Source of the DNA: Mycolicibacterium elephantis DSM 44368
GTDB lineage: Bacteria; Actinomycetota; Actinomycetes; Mycobacteriales; Mycobacteriaceae
DNA length: 64,000 nt
NCBI RefSeq assembly: GCF_004014805.1
Contig: NZ_ATDN01000023.1
Span: 62,001-126,000, forward strand
Reading direction: 5' to 3'
A program made the position numbers and the translations under genes. Shown here one piece after another: positions 42,245-51,456 of the stretch (position 1 is the stretch's first letter; each line of letters starts with the position of its first letter). The notes under the pieces are model-generated. The model saw nothing but the letters and a program-made list of their open reading frames with translations. It had not been told where the DNA came from and made no database searches.

Positions 42245-43339
42245 TCAGGCGCCTTTCGAGACGAGGTAGCGTTCGCGGTGCAGGCGCGAGTCGCCGAACA
42301 ACTGCAGTCCGGTGCGCGCACGCCGCAGGTACAGGTGGGCGGGATGCTCCCAGGTGAAGGCGATACCGCCGTGCATCTGGATCGCGTTCATCGCGACGGT
42401 CTCGTAGGCTTCCGCGCAGGTGAAACCCGCCAACGCGATTGCCCCGTCGACGGTTTCACTGCCTGCGGCCATCTCCGCGGCGGCGTGCTGGGCGGCCGAC
42501 GTCGCGTTCTCGACCTCGATGAGAAGGTCGGCGGCCATGTGTTTGAGCGCCTGGAAGCTGCCGATCGCCCGGCCGAACTGCACGCGGGTCTTGAGGTATT
42601 CGACGGTCATGTCGAAGATCGCGCGGGCACCGCCCACCTGCTCACCGGCGGCCGCGATCACGGCGTGGTCCAGCGCCTGCTGCACGGCGTCCCAGCCGGC
42701 GGTGCCGAGCCGACGGGCAGGCGTGTCGGCGAACGTGAACGTCGACAGCCGCACGGTCGGGTCGAAAACCGTTGCGGCCGTGCGGTCGAACCCCTCGGCA
42801 TCGGGCGCGACCTCGAAGACGCCGACGCCGTCGTCGCTGCGGGCGGCGACGAGCACGACGTCGGCCACCTGGCCCCACGTGACATAGTGCGCGGTGCCGG
42901 TCAACGCGCAGTCGGCACCGGCCCGCACGTCGACCCCGTCGGCGGTCCACGACCCGGACGGGCCGGTGACCGCGACCGTGCCGATCGACGTGCCGTCGGC
43001 GAGCCCGGGCAGCAACCGCTGTTTGTCGTCGTCGGAGCCGGCGGCCTGCACGAGCGCGACGGCCAGCACCGCGCTGGAGATGAACGGCGCGGGTAGCAAC
43101 GCGGCGCCGGTCTCCTCGGCGACCGCCTCCAGCTCCTGAGCGCCGAAACCCAGCCCGCCGTGCGCGTCGTCGACAAGCATCCCGAGCAGACCCTGCTCAG
43201 CGAGCCGGCTCCACAGCTCGCGGTCGAAGCCCTCCTCGGAGGCCATCACGCGTCGCACGTCGGCCTCCGTGCACTTCTCGCGCAGCAACTCGCCGACCGC
43301 GGCGCGAAGTTGCGCGCGCTCGGCCACACTGATCGTCAT
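42245..43339 (-). CDS. Acyl-CoA dehydrogenase family protein (paired, small type)
   Basis: A 364-residue FadE protein starting at ATG 43339. It has VEYLKTRVQFGRAIGSFQALKH and the QMHGGIAFTWEHPAHLYLRRA segment seen in the partner subunits of heteromeric dehydrogenases such as FadE28/FadE29. The N-terminal third is more divergent, with VTGPSGSW instead of the TEP-GSD motif. It likely pairs with the product of the next gene, which starts after one base. The two genes face the LLM gene across a 181-bp divergent gap. Confidence 0.86.
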   Translation of the reverse strand: MTISVAERAQLRAAVGELLREKCTEADVRRVMASEEGFDRELWSRLAEQGLLGMLVDDAHGGLGFGAQELEAVAEETGAALLPAPFISSAVLAVALVQAAGSDDDKQRLLPGLADGTSIGTVAVTGPSGSWTADGVDVRAGADCALTGTAHYVTWGQVADVVLVAARSDDGVGVFEVAPDAEGFDRTAATVFDPTVRLSTFTFADTPARRLGTAGWDAVQQALDHAVIAAAGEQVGGARAIFDMTVEYLKTRVQFGRAIGSFQALKHMAADLLIEVENATSAAQHAAAEMAAGSETVDGAIALAGFTCAEAYETVAMNAIQMHGGIAFTWEHPAHLYLRRARTGLQLFGDSRLHRERYLVSKGA

Positions 43340-43468
43340 CGCCAACCGCCTCTCCTGGCCCGCTGCGTTCACCACAGAGCATGCCCTGCACACCGCGGGC
43401 GTCCACCAGTGGGTTTAAGAGCCGGTGCGTGTTTGCCAAGAACGGCATGCCGCTGGCCTGAAGGAATA

Positions 43469-43496
43469 GCCTCGAAACGAGGCGCGTTACCGCGCC
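43469..43496. repeat. Two overlapping inverted repeats upstream of the LLM gene
   Basis: GCCTCG-AAA-CGAGGC (43469-43483) and GGCGCG-TTAC-CGCGCC (43481-43496) share the bases GGC. Both are perfect hairpin stems of six pairs and they cannot fold together fully. The unit lies 25 bp upstream of ATG 43521 and could be an operator or a leader structure. The rest of the divergent 43340-43520 gap shows nothing I recognise. Confidence 0.4.
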
Positions 43497-43520
43497 TGAT
43501 GACGGCAGTTAGGTGAGCCC

Positions 43521-44351
43521 ATGGAATTCGGGATCTCGACCTTCGTCAACGACGACACCATCGACCCGGTATCGCTGGCCCGCGTGATCGAAGAGCGCGG
43601 CTTCACCGCGCTGGCGGTCGCCGAGCACACCCACATCCCGGCGAACCGCGAGTCGCCCTATCCCGGCGGTGGCGAGCTGCCCAGCGTCTATTACCGCACC
43701 CTCGATCCGTTCGTCACGCTGGCCGCCGCAGCGGCCGTCACCTCCGACATCGAGCTGATCACCGGCATCGCGCTGCTCATCCAGCGCGATCCGATCATCA
43801 CCGCCAAGGAGGCCGCGAGCATCGACCTGATCTCGGGCGGCCGGTTCGTGTTCGGGGTCGGCGCGGGATGGAACCTCGAGGAGATGCGCCACCACGGCAC
43901 CGACCCGAAGACCCGCGGCGCGCTGCTCGACGAGCGCATCGAGGCCATCAAGGCGCTGTGGACCACCGAGCCCGCCGAGTATCACGGTCGCTACGTCGAC
44001 TTCGACGCCTCCTACCTGCGGCCGAAGCCCGTGCAGAAACCGCATCCGCCCATCCTGATCGGCGGCGACTCCGACGCCACCGTCAAACGCGTGATCCGCC
44101 ACCAGGCCGGGTGGATCTCCAACCCGCTTCCGGTGGAGCGGCTGACGAAGCGTGTCGAGCAGCTGCGCGCGGGCGCCGGCCGCGAGGTGCCGCTGACGAC
44201 GTTCGGCACCCCGATCGATCCTGACTACTGGCAGGCCATGGAGTCGCTGGGATACCGGCAGGCCAACCTGCTGCTGCCGACGAAGCCGCTGGACGCATCG
44301 CTGCGGCTGCTCGACGAGTACGCCGAGGCGGTCGCCAAGTACCGCGGCTGA
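43521..44351 (+). CDS. LLM class F420-dependent oxidoreductase
   Basis: A 276-residue luciferase-like TIM-barrel protein. The N-terminal GFTALAVAEHTHIP, the RFVFGVGAGWNLEEM loop and KPHPPILIGG are the standard features of the F420-dependent branch of the luciferase-like family in mycobacteria. It has the family's common length of about 280 residues. The substrate is unknown; members act on ketones, alcohols or ring compounds. It lies between two acyl-CoA dehydrogenase pairs, so it may serve the same unidentified lipid pathway. Confidence 0.87.
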   Translation: MEFGISTFVNDDTIDPVSLARVIEERGFTALAVAEHTHIPANRESPYPGGGELPSVYYRTLDPFVTLAAAAAVTSDIELITGIALLIQRDPIITAKEAASIDLISGGRFVFGVGAGWNLEEMRHHGTDPKTRGALLDERIEAIKALWTTEPAEYHGRYVDFDASYLRPKPVQKPHPPILIGGDSDATVKRVIRHQAGWISNPLPVERLTKRVEQLRAGAGREVPLTTFGTPIDPDYWQAMESLGYRQANLLLPTKPLDASLRLLDEYAEAVAKYRG

Positions 44352-44389
44352 CCCTGTCCCGGCGAGCGCGTCGGCTGGCCCCGCCGTTT

Positions 44390-44405
44390 CTCGACACCTG
44401 TCGAG
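44390..44405. promoter_or_regulatory. Palindromic operator candidate ahead of the second acyl-CoA dehydrogenase pair
   Basis: CTCGACA-CC-TGTCGAG is a perfect inverted repeat with 7-bp arms. It is followed at 44410-44415 by TATTCT, a good mycobacterial -10 hexamer only 6 bp from ATG 44422, so the mRNA would be leaderless or nearly so. The repeat occupies the -20 to -35 zone, where a repressor would block transcription. Confidence 0.55.
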
Positions 44406-44421
44406 TTCCTATTCTGGCTGC

Positions 44422-45624
44422 ATGAGCAATGACGCTGATGCCGAGCGGGTCGCCGAGCTGGCGCGCAAAGTCGTCGCCGAGGCCGACCCGAAGAAGGTGC
44501 CCGTCCCGGAGTTCCTCGGCGCCTGCTACGACGCCGGCCTGTCCTGGGTGCACTTCCCCGAAGGCCTCGGCGGCCTCGGGGTGTCCCGCGGGTTGCAGGC
44601 CGTGGCCGACCGGATCCTTCAGGGTGCGGGCGGTCCGGTGCCGCTGGGGCTCAACCCTATGGGATACGGCATGGCGGCTCCGACGATCCGTGAGCACGCG
44701 CAGACCGAGGACGTGAAGCGGCAGTGGCTGCGGCCCCTGGCCACCACCGAGGACCTGTGGTGTCAGCTGTTCTCCGAGCCCGGCGCCGGATCCGACCTGG
44801 CCGGGCTGGCCACCTCCGCGGTGCGCGACGGCTCGGGAGAGGGGGAGTGGATCGTCAACGGGCAGAAGGTGTGGACCAGCCTCGCCCACCGCGCGCGCTG
44901 GGGGTTGCTGCTCGCCCGCACCAACCCCGACGTGCCCAAGCACAAGGGCTTGACCTATTTCGTCATCGACATGCACGGCGAAGGGGTGGAGACCCGCCCG
45001 CTGCGCCAGATGACCGGTCAGGCCGAGTTCAACGAGGTGTATTTCTCCGACGCGCGGATTCCGGACAAGCACCGCCTCGGCGAGGTCGGCAACGGCTGGG
45101 CCGTGGCGATGACGACGCTGATGAACGAGCGCACCGCCCTGGGCGGCAGCGGCAGCAGGCGCGGCGCGGGCACCATCTCCGACGCCACTGGCCTGTGGGC
45201 GTCACGCCCCGATCGGCACACCCCGGTGTTGCGTGACCGGCTCACACAGCTGTGGCTGCGCTCGGAGGCACAGCGCCTCACCGCGGAGCGCTCGCGGGCC
45301 ACCGCCACCGTCGGCGGTCCCGGCCCCGAGGGATCGATCGGCAAGCTGGTCGGGGCGGAACTCAACCAGGACATCTACCAGTGGTGCATGGATTTCCTTG
45401 GGCCCGAAGGGCTTCTGTACCACGGATATCAGCAGGGCCCCCGTACCGGAGATGACGACTGGCAGGGTCCGATTCAGCAGCGGTATCTGCGCAGCCGCGC
45501 CAACACCATCGAAGGCGGCACATCCGAGGTGATGCGCAACATTCTCGGCGAACGCATCCTCGGCCTGCCCGGTGATCTGCGCGCCGATGCCGGGATGCCG
45601 TGGAAGGAGATCCCCCGTGGCTGA
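44422..45624 (+). CDS. Acyl-CoA dehydrogenase family protein (paired, large type)
   Basis: A 400-residue FadE protein. FSEPGAGSDLAGLATSAV and VNGQKVWTSLAHRARWGLLLART are the flavin motifs; the C-terminus TIEGGTSEVMRNILGERILGLPGD matches the large partner of heteromeric dehydrogenases. Its last bases contain the GTG start of the following small-type FadE gene, so the pair is translationally coupled. No Shine-Dalgarno site is visible ahead of ATG 44422, in line with a leaderless transcript from the -10 box at 44410. Confidence 0.88.
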   Translation: MSNDADAERVAELARKVVAEADPKKVPVPEFLGACYDAGLSWVHFPEGLGGLGVSRGLQAVADRILQGAGGPVPLGLNPMGYGMAAPTIREHAQTEDVKRQWLRPLATTEDLWCQLFSEPGAGSDLAGLATSAVRDGSGEGEWIVNGQKVWTSLAHRARWGLLLARTNPDVPKHKGLTYFVIDMHGEGVETRPLRQMTGQAEFNEVYFSDARIPDKHRLGEVGNGWAVAMTTLMNERTALGGSGSRRGAGTISDATGLWASRPDRHTPVLRDRLTQLWLRSEAQRLTAERSRATATVGGPGPEGSIGKLVGAELNQDIYQWCMDFLGPEGLLYHGYQQGPRTGDDDWQGPIQQRYLRSRANTIEGGTSEVMRNILGERILGLPGDLRADAGMPWKEIPRG

Positions 45625-46789
45625 GAACGTATCGAGCACGGAGTACAGGTTCACCGACGAACAGAACCAGTTACGCGACGCGGTAAGGAAATTCAGCGCC
45701 GAGCACTTCTCCGAGGAGAAGGTGCGCGAGCTCATGGAGTCCGACCCGCCGTTCGACCCGAAAACGTGGGCGCGGCTGGGCGGCGAGCTCGGCGTGCTCG
45801 GCCTCTCGGTGCCCGAGGCCGACGGCGGCGTCGGCGGCACGCTGGTCGACCAGGCCGTCGCGATCGAAGAGCTCGGTGCGCGGCTGGCGTGCGGGCCGGT
45901 GTTCGGCACCGTTTACCTGGCGATCCCGGCGCTGGTGGCCGCCGGTTCGGGCGCAGTGCGCGACGCGCTCTTGGGCGACCTGATCGAGGGCACCCGCACC
46001 GCGGCGTTCGCCGTCGCGGATCGGGCCGGCGTCTTCGACCCGGCGGCGGTGACGGTGAGCGCATCCGGAGATGCGTTGTCGGGCACGGTGACTCAGGTGA
46101 TCGACGCGGGCATCGCCGATGTCCTGCTGGTCGCCGCGAACGGCGCCGACGGGGTGGGCTTGTACACGGTCGACACCTCCGCGACCGGAGTGCAGCGCAC
46201 CCCGTTGGCGACCCTGGACCTGACCCGGTCCGCAACCAACGTCACGCTCACCGACGCGCCCGCGCAAAGAATCGCCGGGCCCGACGAGACCGAGCGGGTG
46301 CTGCACCACGCGCTGCAGGTCGGTGCGGCGCTGCTGGCCGTCGAGCAGGTCGGCGCCGCCCAGCACCTGCTCGACCTGTCGGTCGAGTACGCGAAGTCGC
46401 GGCTGCAGTTCGGCAGGCCGATCGGGTCGTTCCAGGCGGTCAAGCACCGCCTTGCCAACCTGCTTGTCGATGTCGAGCATGCGAGATCGGCTGCCTATCA
46501 CGCGGTTTGGGCGTTGACCGATGGGTCCGACGACCCGGCGCTTGCAACCAGCATCGCGCAGGCGGTGTGTTCGGCGGCACTGACGCACGTCGCCGCCGGC
46601 ACCATCCAGGTGCACGGCGGCATCGGGTTCACCTGGGAGCACCAGGCGCACCTGTATTACAAGCGCGCCACCACCGACGCCGCGCTGCTGGGCAGCGCCG
46701 AGCAGCACCGCAATCGGGTCGCATCGATGGTGCTGGACGGCGCCGAGCCCGACCGGATACCGCGGGTCGCCGACGGCCTGCCCGTCTGA
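45617..46789 (+). CDS. Acyl-CoA dehydrogenase family protein (paired, small type)
   Basis: A 390-residue FadE protein starting at GTG 45617, with an AAGGAGA site at 45604-45610. VEYAKSRLQFGRPIGSFQAVKH and QVHGGIGFTWEHQAHLYYKRA correspond to the same segments in the gene at 42245, showing that the two pairs are paralogous. The GTG overlaps the end of the large partner, so a heterotetramer is likely. The canonical YEGT catalytic loop is absent here. Confidence 0.87.
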   Translation: MAENVSSTEYRFTDEQNQLRDAVRKFSAEHFSEEKVRELMESDPPFDPKTWARLGGELGVLGLSVPEADGGVGGTLVDQAVAIEELGARLACGPVFGTVYLAIPALVAAGSGAVRDALLGDLIEGTRTAAFAVADRAGVFDPAAVTVSASGDALSGTVTQVIDAGIADVLLVAANGADGVGLYTVDTSATGVQRTPLATLDLTRSATNVTLTDAPAQRIAGPDETERVLHHALQVGAALLAVEQVGAAQHLLDLSVEYAKSRLQFGRPIGSFQAVKHRLANLLVDVEHARSAAYHAVWALTDGSDDPALATSIAQAVCSAALTHVAAGTIQVHGGIGFTWEHQAHLYYKRATTDAALLGSAEQHRNRVASMVLDGAEPDRIPRVADGLPV

Positions 46790-46844
46790 GGCGGTCCGCA
46801 GCGCCGACTGTGCTCAGGCGGAGATGATCCGTACGGTCGGGCCC

Positions 46845-47786
46845 ATGGACGTTTACGCCCTCGCTTTCGAATGGACGGACACAAACCGGCATTGGCTCAT
46901 CGAGGTTCCGGTGCGAATCGCCTTGTATCTGGTGGTTGCACTGGTCGTGCGGTACCTCCTGCACCGAATGATCGACCGGGCCACCGGCAAGCGCCGCAAG
47001 AAGCGCGACGAGGCGCCGCAGCCGCAGACGAAGCCGCCGCTCATCCGGCATCTTCGCGATCGCGTGCCGAAGACGGCCAGCGGTCCGCAGGCCGCCGAGC
47101 GACGGCTTCAGCGTGCGCAGACCATCGGGTCGGTGCTCAAGTCGATCGTGTCGATCGTGCTGCTCAGCTGGGTGATCCTGGCGGTCCTCAGCGTCGTCGG
47201 GGTCAACATCGCCCCGTTCATCGCATCGGCCGGCGTGGTGGGCCTGGCCGTCGGCTTCGGCGCCCAGAACCTCGTGCGCGATTTCGTGACCGGCGTGTTC
47301 ATGCTGCTCGAGGATCAATACGGGGTGGGCGACATCGTGGACCTCGGCGAGGTGATCGGCGAGGTGCAGAGCGTGGGATTGCGCATCACCACCCTGCGCG
47401 ACATCGACGGGACGCTGTGGTACGTGCGTAACGGCGAGATCCAGCGGGTGGGCAACATGAGCCAGGAGTACGCCGTGGCCCGCATCGAGTTGCCTGTCGC
47501 GTTGACCGCCGACGTCGACAAGGCCGAGGAGGTCGCCCTCACGGCCACCAAGGCGGCCATCGCGAAGGCGCCCCTGGCGGAAAAGGTGCTCGGCGAGCCG
47601 GAGATGCTCGGGGTGCAGGAGCTGTCACCGGATCTGCTCACCCTGCGGATGACCGTGAAGACCCGGCCCAACGCCCAGTGGTCGGTGCAGCGCAAGCTGC
47701 GCGCGGAGATCCTGCGGGCCTACTACGAACACGGAATCGACCTACCGTACCCGCGCGGGCGTATCCACGCCGTCGTCGGCGGCTGA
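46845..47786 (+). CDS. MscS-family mechanosensitive ion channel
   Basis: A 313-residue channel, or 320 residues if ATG 46824 is used; neither start has a well-spaced ribosome site. Three membrane segments are visible: about residues 24-40, one around LKSIVSIVLLSWVILAVLSVVG, and the pore helix VGLAVGFGAQNLVRDFVTGVFMLLE, the MscS signature. The beta domain follows (YGVGDIVDLGEVIGEVQSVGLRITTLRDIDG). It releases solutes on hypo-osmotic shock. A charged linker rich in Lys and Arg lies between the first two segments. Confidence 0.9.
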   Translation: MDVYALAFEWTDTNRHWLIEVPVRIALYLVVALVVRYLLHRMIDRATGKRRKKRDEAPQPQTKPPLIRHLRDRVPKTASGPQAAERRLQRAQTIGSVLKSIVSIVLLSWVILAVLSVVGVNIAPFIASAGVVGLAVGFGAQNLVRDFVTGVFMLLEDQYGVGDIVDLGEVIGEVQSVGLRITTLRDIDGTLWYVRNGEIQRVGNMSQEYAVARIELPVALTADVDKAEEVALTATKAAIAKAPLAEKVLGEPEMLGVQELSPDLLTLRMTVKTRPNAQWSVQRKLRAEILRAYYEHGIDLPYPRGRIHAVVGG

Positions 47787-47795
47787 CCGGCGCCG

Positions 47796-50108
47796 TCAAC
47801 GCCCAAAGCCCGCCTTACGCAACGCGTCTGCCATCGAACCGGCGGGCGCATCGGCCGGTGGGTGTCGCTGCGGGCGGCCTTTGCGCCGGGGGCTGCGGTC
47901 GGGCCGCTCACCCTTGTCGGCCGGTTCGTCGTCGAGCCGCAGGCTCAACCCGATCCGCTGACGCTCGACGTCGACGTCGATGACCTTCACCCGGACCACC
48001 TGCCCGGAGCGCACCACCTCGTGCGGGTCTGAGACGAACCGGTCGGCCATCGCCGAGACGTGCACCAGACCGTCCTGGTGCACGCCGACGTCGACGAACG
48101 CCCCGAACGCCGCGACGTTGGTGACCACACCCTCGAGCACCATGCCGACCTTCAGGTCGGCCACCTTCTCGACCCCCGCGGCGAACGTCGCCGTGGAGAA
48201 CGCCGGCCGCGGGTCGCGCCCCGGCTTCTCCAACTCGGCGAGAATGTCGGTGACGGTGGGGATGCCGAACCGGTCGTCGGCGAAGTCGGCGGGTTTCAGC
48301 GACTTGAGCGCCCGCTCGTTGCCGATGAGCTCAGCCAGCGTGATCCCCGAGCGATCCAGGATGCGGCGCACCACCGGATACGCCTCGGGGTGCACACCGG
48401 AGGCGTCGATGGGATCGTCGCCGCCGCGGATCCGCAGGAAGCCGGCGCACTGCTCGAATGCCTTGGGCCCCAGCCGCGGAACGTCGAGCAGCGCCTTGCG
48501 GTCGCGGAACGGCCCGGTCTTGTCGCGGTGGGTGACGATGGCCTCGGCCAGCGACTCCGACACACCCGACACGCGGGCGAGCAGCGGCACCGACGCGGTG
48601 TTCAAGTCGACGCCGACCGCGTTGACCGCGTCCTCGACGACTGCGTCGAGGCTGCGGGCCAGCGTGCCGGGCGTCACGTCGTGCTGGTACTGCCCGACGC
48701 CGATCGACTTCGGGTCGATCTTCACCAGTTCGGCCAGCGGGTCCTGCAACCGTCGCGCGATCGAGACGGCGCCCCGCAACGTCACGTCGAGCGTGGGCAG
48801 TTCGCGCGCGGCATACGCGGATGCCGAGTACACCGAGGCGCCGGCCTCGCTCACCATCGCCTTCGTCGGCGCGTCGGCACCGGCCGCGCGGATGTCGGCG
48901 ATGAGCTCCGCGGCCAGCGCGTCGGTCTCCCGCGACGCGGTGCCATTGCCGACGGCGATCAGCTCGACACGGTGACGCGCGACGAGCGCGGCCAGAGTGG
49001 CCTTGGCCGTATCCCATTGGCGCTGAGGCTGATGCGGAAAGATCGTCGCGGTGTCGATCACCTTGCCGGTGCCGTCGACGACAGCCACCTTGACGCCCGT
49101 GCGGTAACCGGGGTCCAGGCCGAGCGTCGTGCGGTTTCCCGCCGGCGCAGCCAGCAGCAGGTCCTTGAGGTTGGTCGCGAACACCGCGACCGCCTGTTCT
49201 TCGGCGCGGTTGCGCAGCCGTATGCGGGCGTCGACCTTCGCCGAGATCATCAGCTTGGTCCGCCATGCCCATTCGACGGTGCCGACCAGCCACGTGGTCG
49301 CGGCGGCGTTCGCCGTCATGTCGATGCCGAGGGCCTTGGCGATCATGGCGTGGTACTGCGCGTCGTCGCCGCCGTCGAAGCTCAGCGCCAGGATCTCCTC
49401 CTTCTCACCGCGCATCGCGGCGAGCACCCGGTGCGACGGCATGGTCTCCAGCGCCTCGCGGTAGTCGAAGTAGTCCCGATACTTCTGTGCTGCCGCGCTT
49501 TTGGCCACCTCGGCGGACCAGGGCGCGGTGTGCAGCGAACCCGCCTTCCAGAACTGCTCCCGCACGGCGCCCACCAGCTCGGCATCCTCGGCGGCGCGTT
49601 CGGCGAGGATGTGGCGGGCGCCGTCGAGCGCCGCCGCGGCGTCGGGAACGTCGGCGCCGACGAACTCCGCGGCGGCCTTCTGCGGGTCGAGGGCCGGATC
49701 GGCGAGCAGCCGAACGGCCAGCGGCTCCAGGCCCGCCTCACGGGCGATCTGCGCCTTGGTGCGCCGCTTGGGCTTGTACGGCAGGTAGATGTCCTCGACC
49801 CGCGATTTGGTCTCGGCCGTCATCAGCGCGGCTTTCAGCTCATCGGTGAGCTTGCCCTGCTCCTCGATGGAGGCCAGCACGGCGGCGCGACGCTCATCCA
49901 GTTCGCGCAGGTACTGCAGGCGTTCCTCGAGCGTGCGCAGCGCGGTGTCGTCCAGGCTGCCGGTCGCCTCCTTGCGGTACCGGGCGATGAACGGCACGGT
50001 TGCGCCGTCGTCGAGCAGCCGGACGGCCGCGGCGACCTGCGCCTCGTTGACGGCCAATTCCTCAGCAAGACGGGCATTTACAGACTTCAGGCTAAAGCTC
50101 TGTGGCAC
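47796..50108 (-). CDS. tex: Tex-family S1 RNA-binding transcriptional accessory protein
   Basis: A 770-residue Tex protein starting at GTG 50108. The N-terminal HTH region contains VPFIARYRKEATGSLDD and YLPYKPKRRTKAQIAREAGLEPLA; the YqgF-like nuclease fold is at LGLDPGYRTGVKVAVVD; two helix-hairpin-helix motifs surround ASVPLLARVSGVSESLAEAIVTH; and an S1 domain begins at VGMVLEGVVTNVAAFGAFVDVGVHQDGLVHVS. The C-terminal tail is Arg-rich. Tex proteins bind nucleic acids and affect transcription. The length is normal for the family. Confidence 0.95.
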   Translation of the reverse strand: MPQSFSLKSVNARLAEELAVNEAQVAAAVRLLDDGATVPFIARYRKEATGSLDDTALRTLEERLQYLRELDERRAAVLASIEEQGKLTDELKAALMTAETKSRVEDIYLPYKPKRRTKAQIAREAGLEPLAVRLLADPALDPQKAAAEFVGADVPDAAAALDGARHILAERAAEDAELVGAVREQFWKAGSLHTAPWSAEVAKSAAAQKYRDYFDYREALETMPSHRVLAAMRGEKEEILALSFDGGDDAQYHAMIAKALGIDMTANAAATTWLVGTVEWAWRTKLMISAKVDARIRLRNRAEEQAVAVFATNLKDLLLAAPAGNRTTLGLDPGYRTGVKVAVVDGTGKVIDTATIFPHQPQRQWDTAKATLAALVARHRVELIAVGNGTASRETDALAAELIADIRAAGADAPTKAMVSEAGASVYSASAYAARELPTLDVTLRGAVSIARRLQDPLAELVKIDPKSIGVGQYQHDVTPGTLARSLDAVVEDAVNAVGVDLNTASVPLLARVSGVSESLAEAIVTHRDKTGPFRDRKALLDVPRLGPKAFEQCAGFLRIRGGDDPIDASGVHPEAYPVVRRILDRSGITLAELIGNERALKSLKPADFADDRFGIPTVTDILAELEKPGRDPRPAFSTATFAAGVEKVADLKVGMVLEGVVTNVAAFGAFVDVGVHQDGLVHVSAMADRFVSDPHEVVRSGQVVRVKVIDVDVERQRIGLSLRLDDEPADKGERPDRSPRRKGRPQRHPPADAPAGSMADALRKAGFGR

Positions 50109-50171
50109 GCGGCGACTCTACAGGCCGGGCCCGACAGCACCGAAGGTGTGCCGGGGCCGTGTCGCGAGAAG

Positions 50172-51431
50172 TCAGCGACGCAGGGGCGCGGCGGCCTCGA
50201 ACGCCGCCGCCTTGCCGTCGGACTGCCACCGCAGCCAGTTCTCCCACCGGCTGAGGTTGGCCTGCTGCCATCGGCGGTCCACCCAACCCGAAGCACGCCG
50301 CGCCAGCTCGAGCGCCAGGATGAGCGGAGACCGCAACAGCAGCAACAGGATTCCCGGCACCGCCGACGGCAGGCGGTAGCGGCGCCGGTTCCACGGCAGC
50401 ATGTACAACCCGAGATAGCCGGCCTGCACCCGGTAGTGGTACTCGGCGCGCAGTCGCGCGAGGCCGCGCTGCGCGGGTGCGGGCGCGAAGGCGGGGACGA
50501 ATGATTCGACGAGTCCTGTGCCGCTGTCGGCGCTGTCGTAGCTGCGCGCGGCGTCGGCCATGAACAGGATGCGCCACGCGTCGGCGACGGTCTCGGGAAA
50601 GTAGCCGTCGCAGCGCACGCCGACCAGATGGCCGCAGTAACGGTTGAAGTGCAGCACCGCGCGCACTTCCCGCGCGGAGGTGAGGTGGCCCAGCAGATAC
50701 AGGCCCAACGCCGGCGCGACACTGCCGCCGAGCAGCGTCAGCAGCATGGCGGACTGGCTGATCGGCAGCCCCCAGCGTTCGGCGTCCCACTCGGGGTGCT
50801 GCTTGACCCGTTCACGGACGCTGACATGCATGATCCGCACATGCATGGAGATGTTGCGGCCCAGCGAGCCGGGTGTGAGGACGGCGCCCGGTCGGCAGAC
50901 CTCGATCCACCACCGCGACGTCTCCAGGTAGCGGTGCAATGCCCGCTGGCCCGCATAGCCGCCCGAGAGCGACAGCGGCACCGCCAACCAGCCCTCGGTG
51001 TAGGTGTCGTTGGTGCCGGCGTTGCCCAGCGCTCCGAGCGCGTACGCCCAGCGCCGCCACACCGCGGCGCCTTCCTCGACCAGCTCCGGGTCGACCCACC
51101 CGGGTAGTTGCTCGAACTCCGCGAACAGCGCCCGCATCGACTCGGGCGCCTCGGGCACGCTGTCGATGCCGTCGCGCTGCGCCCGCTCGACGAGCTCACG
51201 GGCTTTTCTGGCGCCGAGCTCACCGTGGTAGGTCTCGGCGACGAACCGCTCCGCGACGGGATCGCCCTCGGTCAAGCCGGCGATGAAGGCCCGCGCGACG
51301 GCGTCGGTGGGAAAGAGGTCGACGCCGGTGAGCCGCTTGACCAGGTTGCGCAGCGCCACGCGCCGGCCGTTGCACTCCGGATAGCGGAAGGCGGTCGGCG
51401 CCCCCGGCGGTCGCGGCGAGGGTTCGGGCAT
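50172..51431 (-). CDS. MpaB/DUF2236 oxygenase-family protein
   Basis: A 419-residue member of the DUF2236 family, which includes the heme b oxygenase Lcp (latex-clearing protein) and MpaB. RIMHVSVRERVKQHPEW lies in the central helical core where family members hold heme-binding residues, and WGLPISQSAMLLTLLGG follows. The C-terminal part has a hydrophobic LLLLLRSPLILALELA stretch that may be a membrane anchor. It may cleave or hydroxylate an isoprenoid or lipid. It is encoded 63 bp downstream of tex in the same orientation but is probably independent. Confidence 0.82.
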   Translation of the reverse strand: MPEPSPRPPGAPTAFRYPECNGRRVALRNLVKRLTGVDLFPTDAVARAFIAGLTEGDPVAERFVAETYHGELGARKARELVERAQRDGIDSVPEAPESMRALFAEFEQLPGWVDPELVEEGAAVWRRWAYALGALGNAGTNDTYTEGWLAVPLSLSGGYAGQRALHRYLETSRWWIEVCRPGAVLTPGSLGRNISMHVRIMHVSVRERVKQHPEWDAERWGLPISQSAMLLTLLGGSVAPALGLYLLGHLTSAREVRAVLHFNRYCGHLVGVRCDGYFPETVADAWRILFMADAARSYDSADSGTGLVESFVPAFAPAPAQRGLARLRAEYHYRVQAGYLGLYMLPWNRRRYRLPSAVPGILLLLLRSPLILALELARRASGWVDRRWQQANLSRWENWLRWQSDGKAAAFEAAAPLRR

Positions 51432-51456
51432 GGTTCTGTTGTACCGCCCCTGTGGG

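Noticed and set aside
48060..50504. Open frame of 814 codons on the plus strand
   Set aside because: It is antisense to the clearly recognised tex gene and has no recognisable domain.
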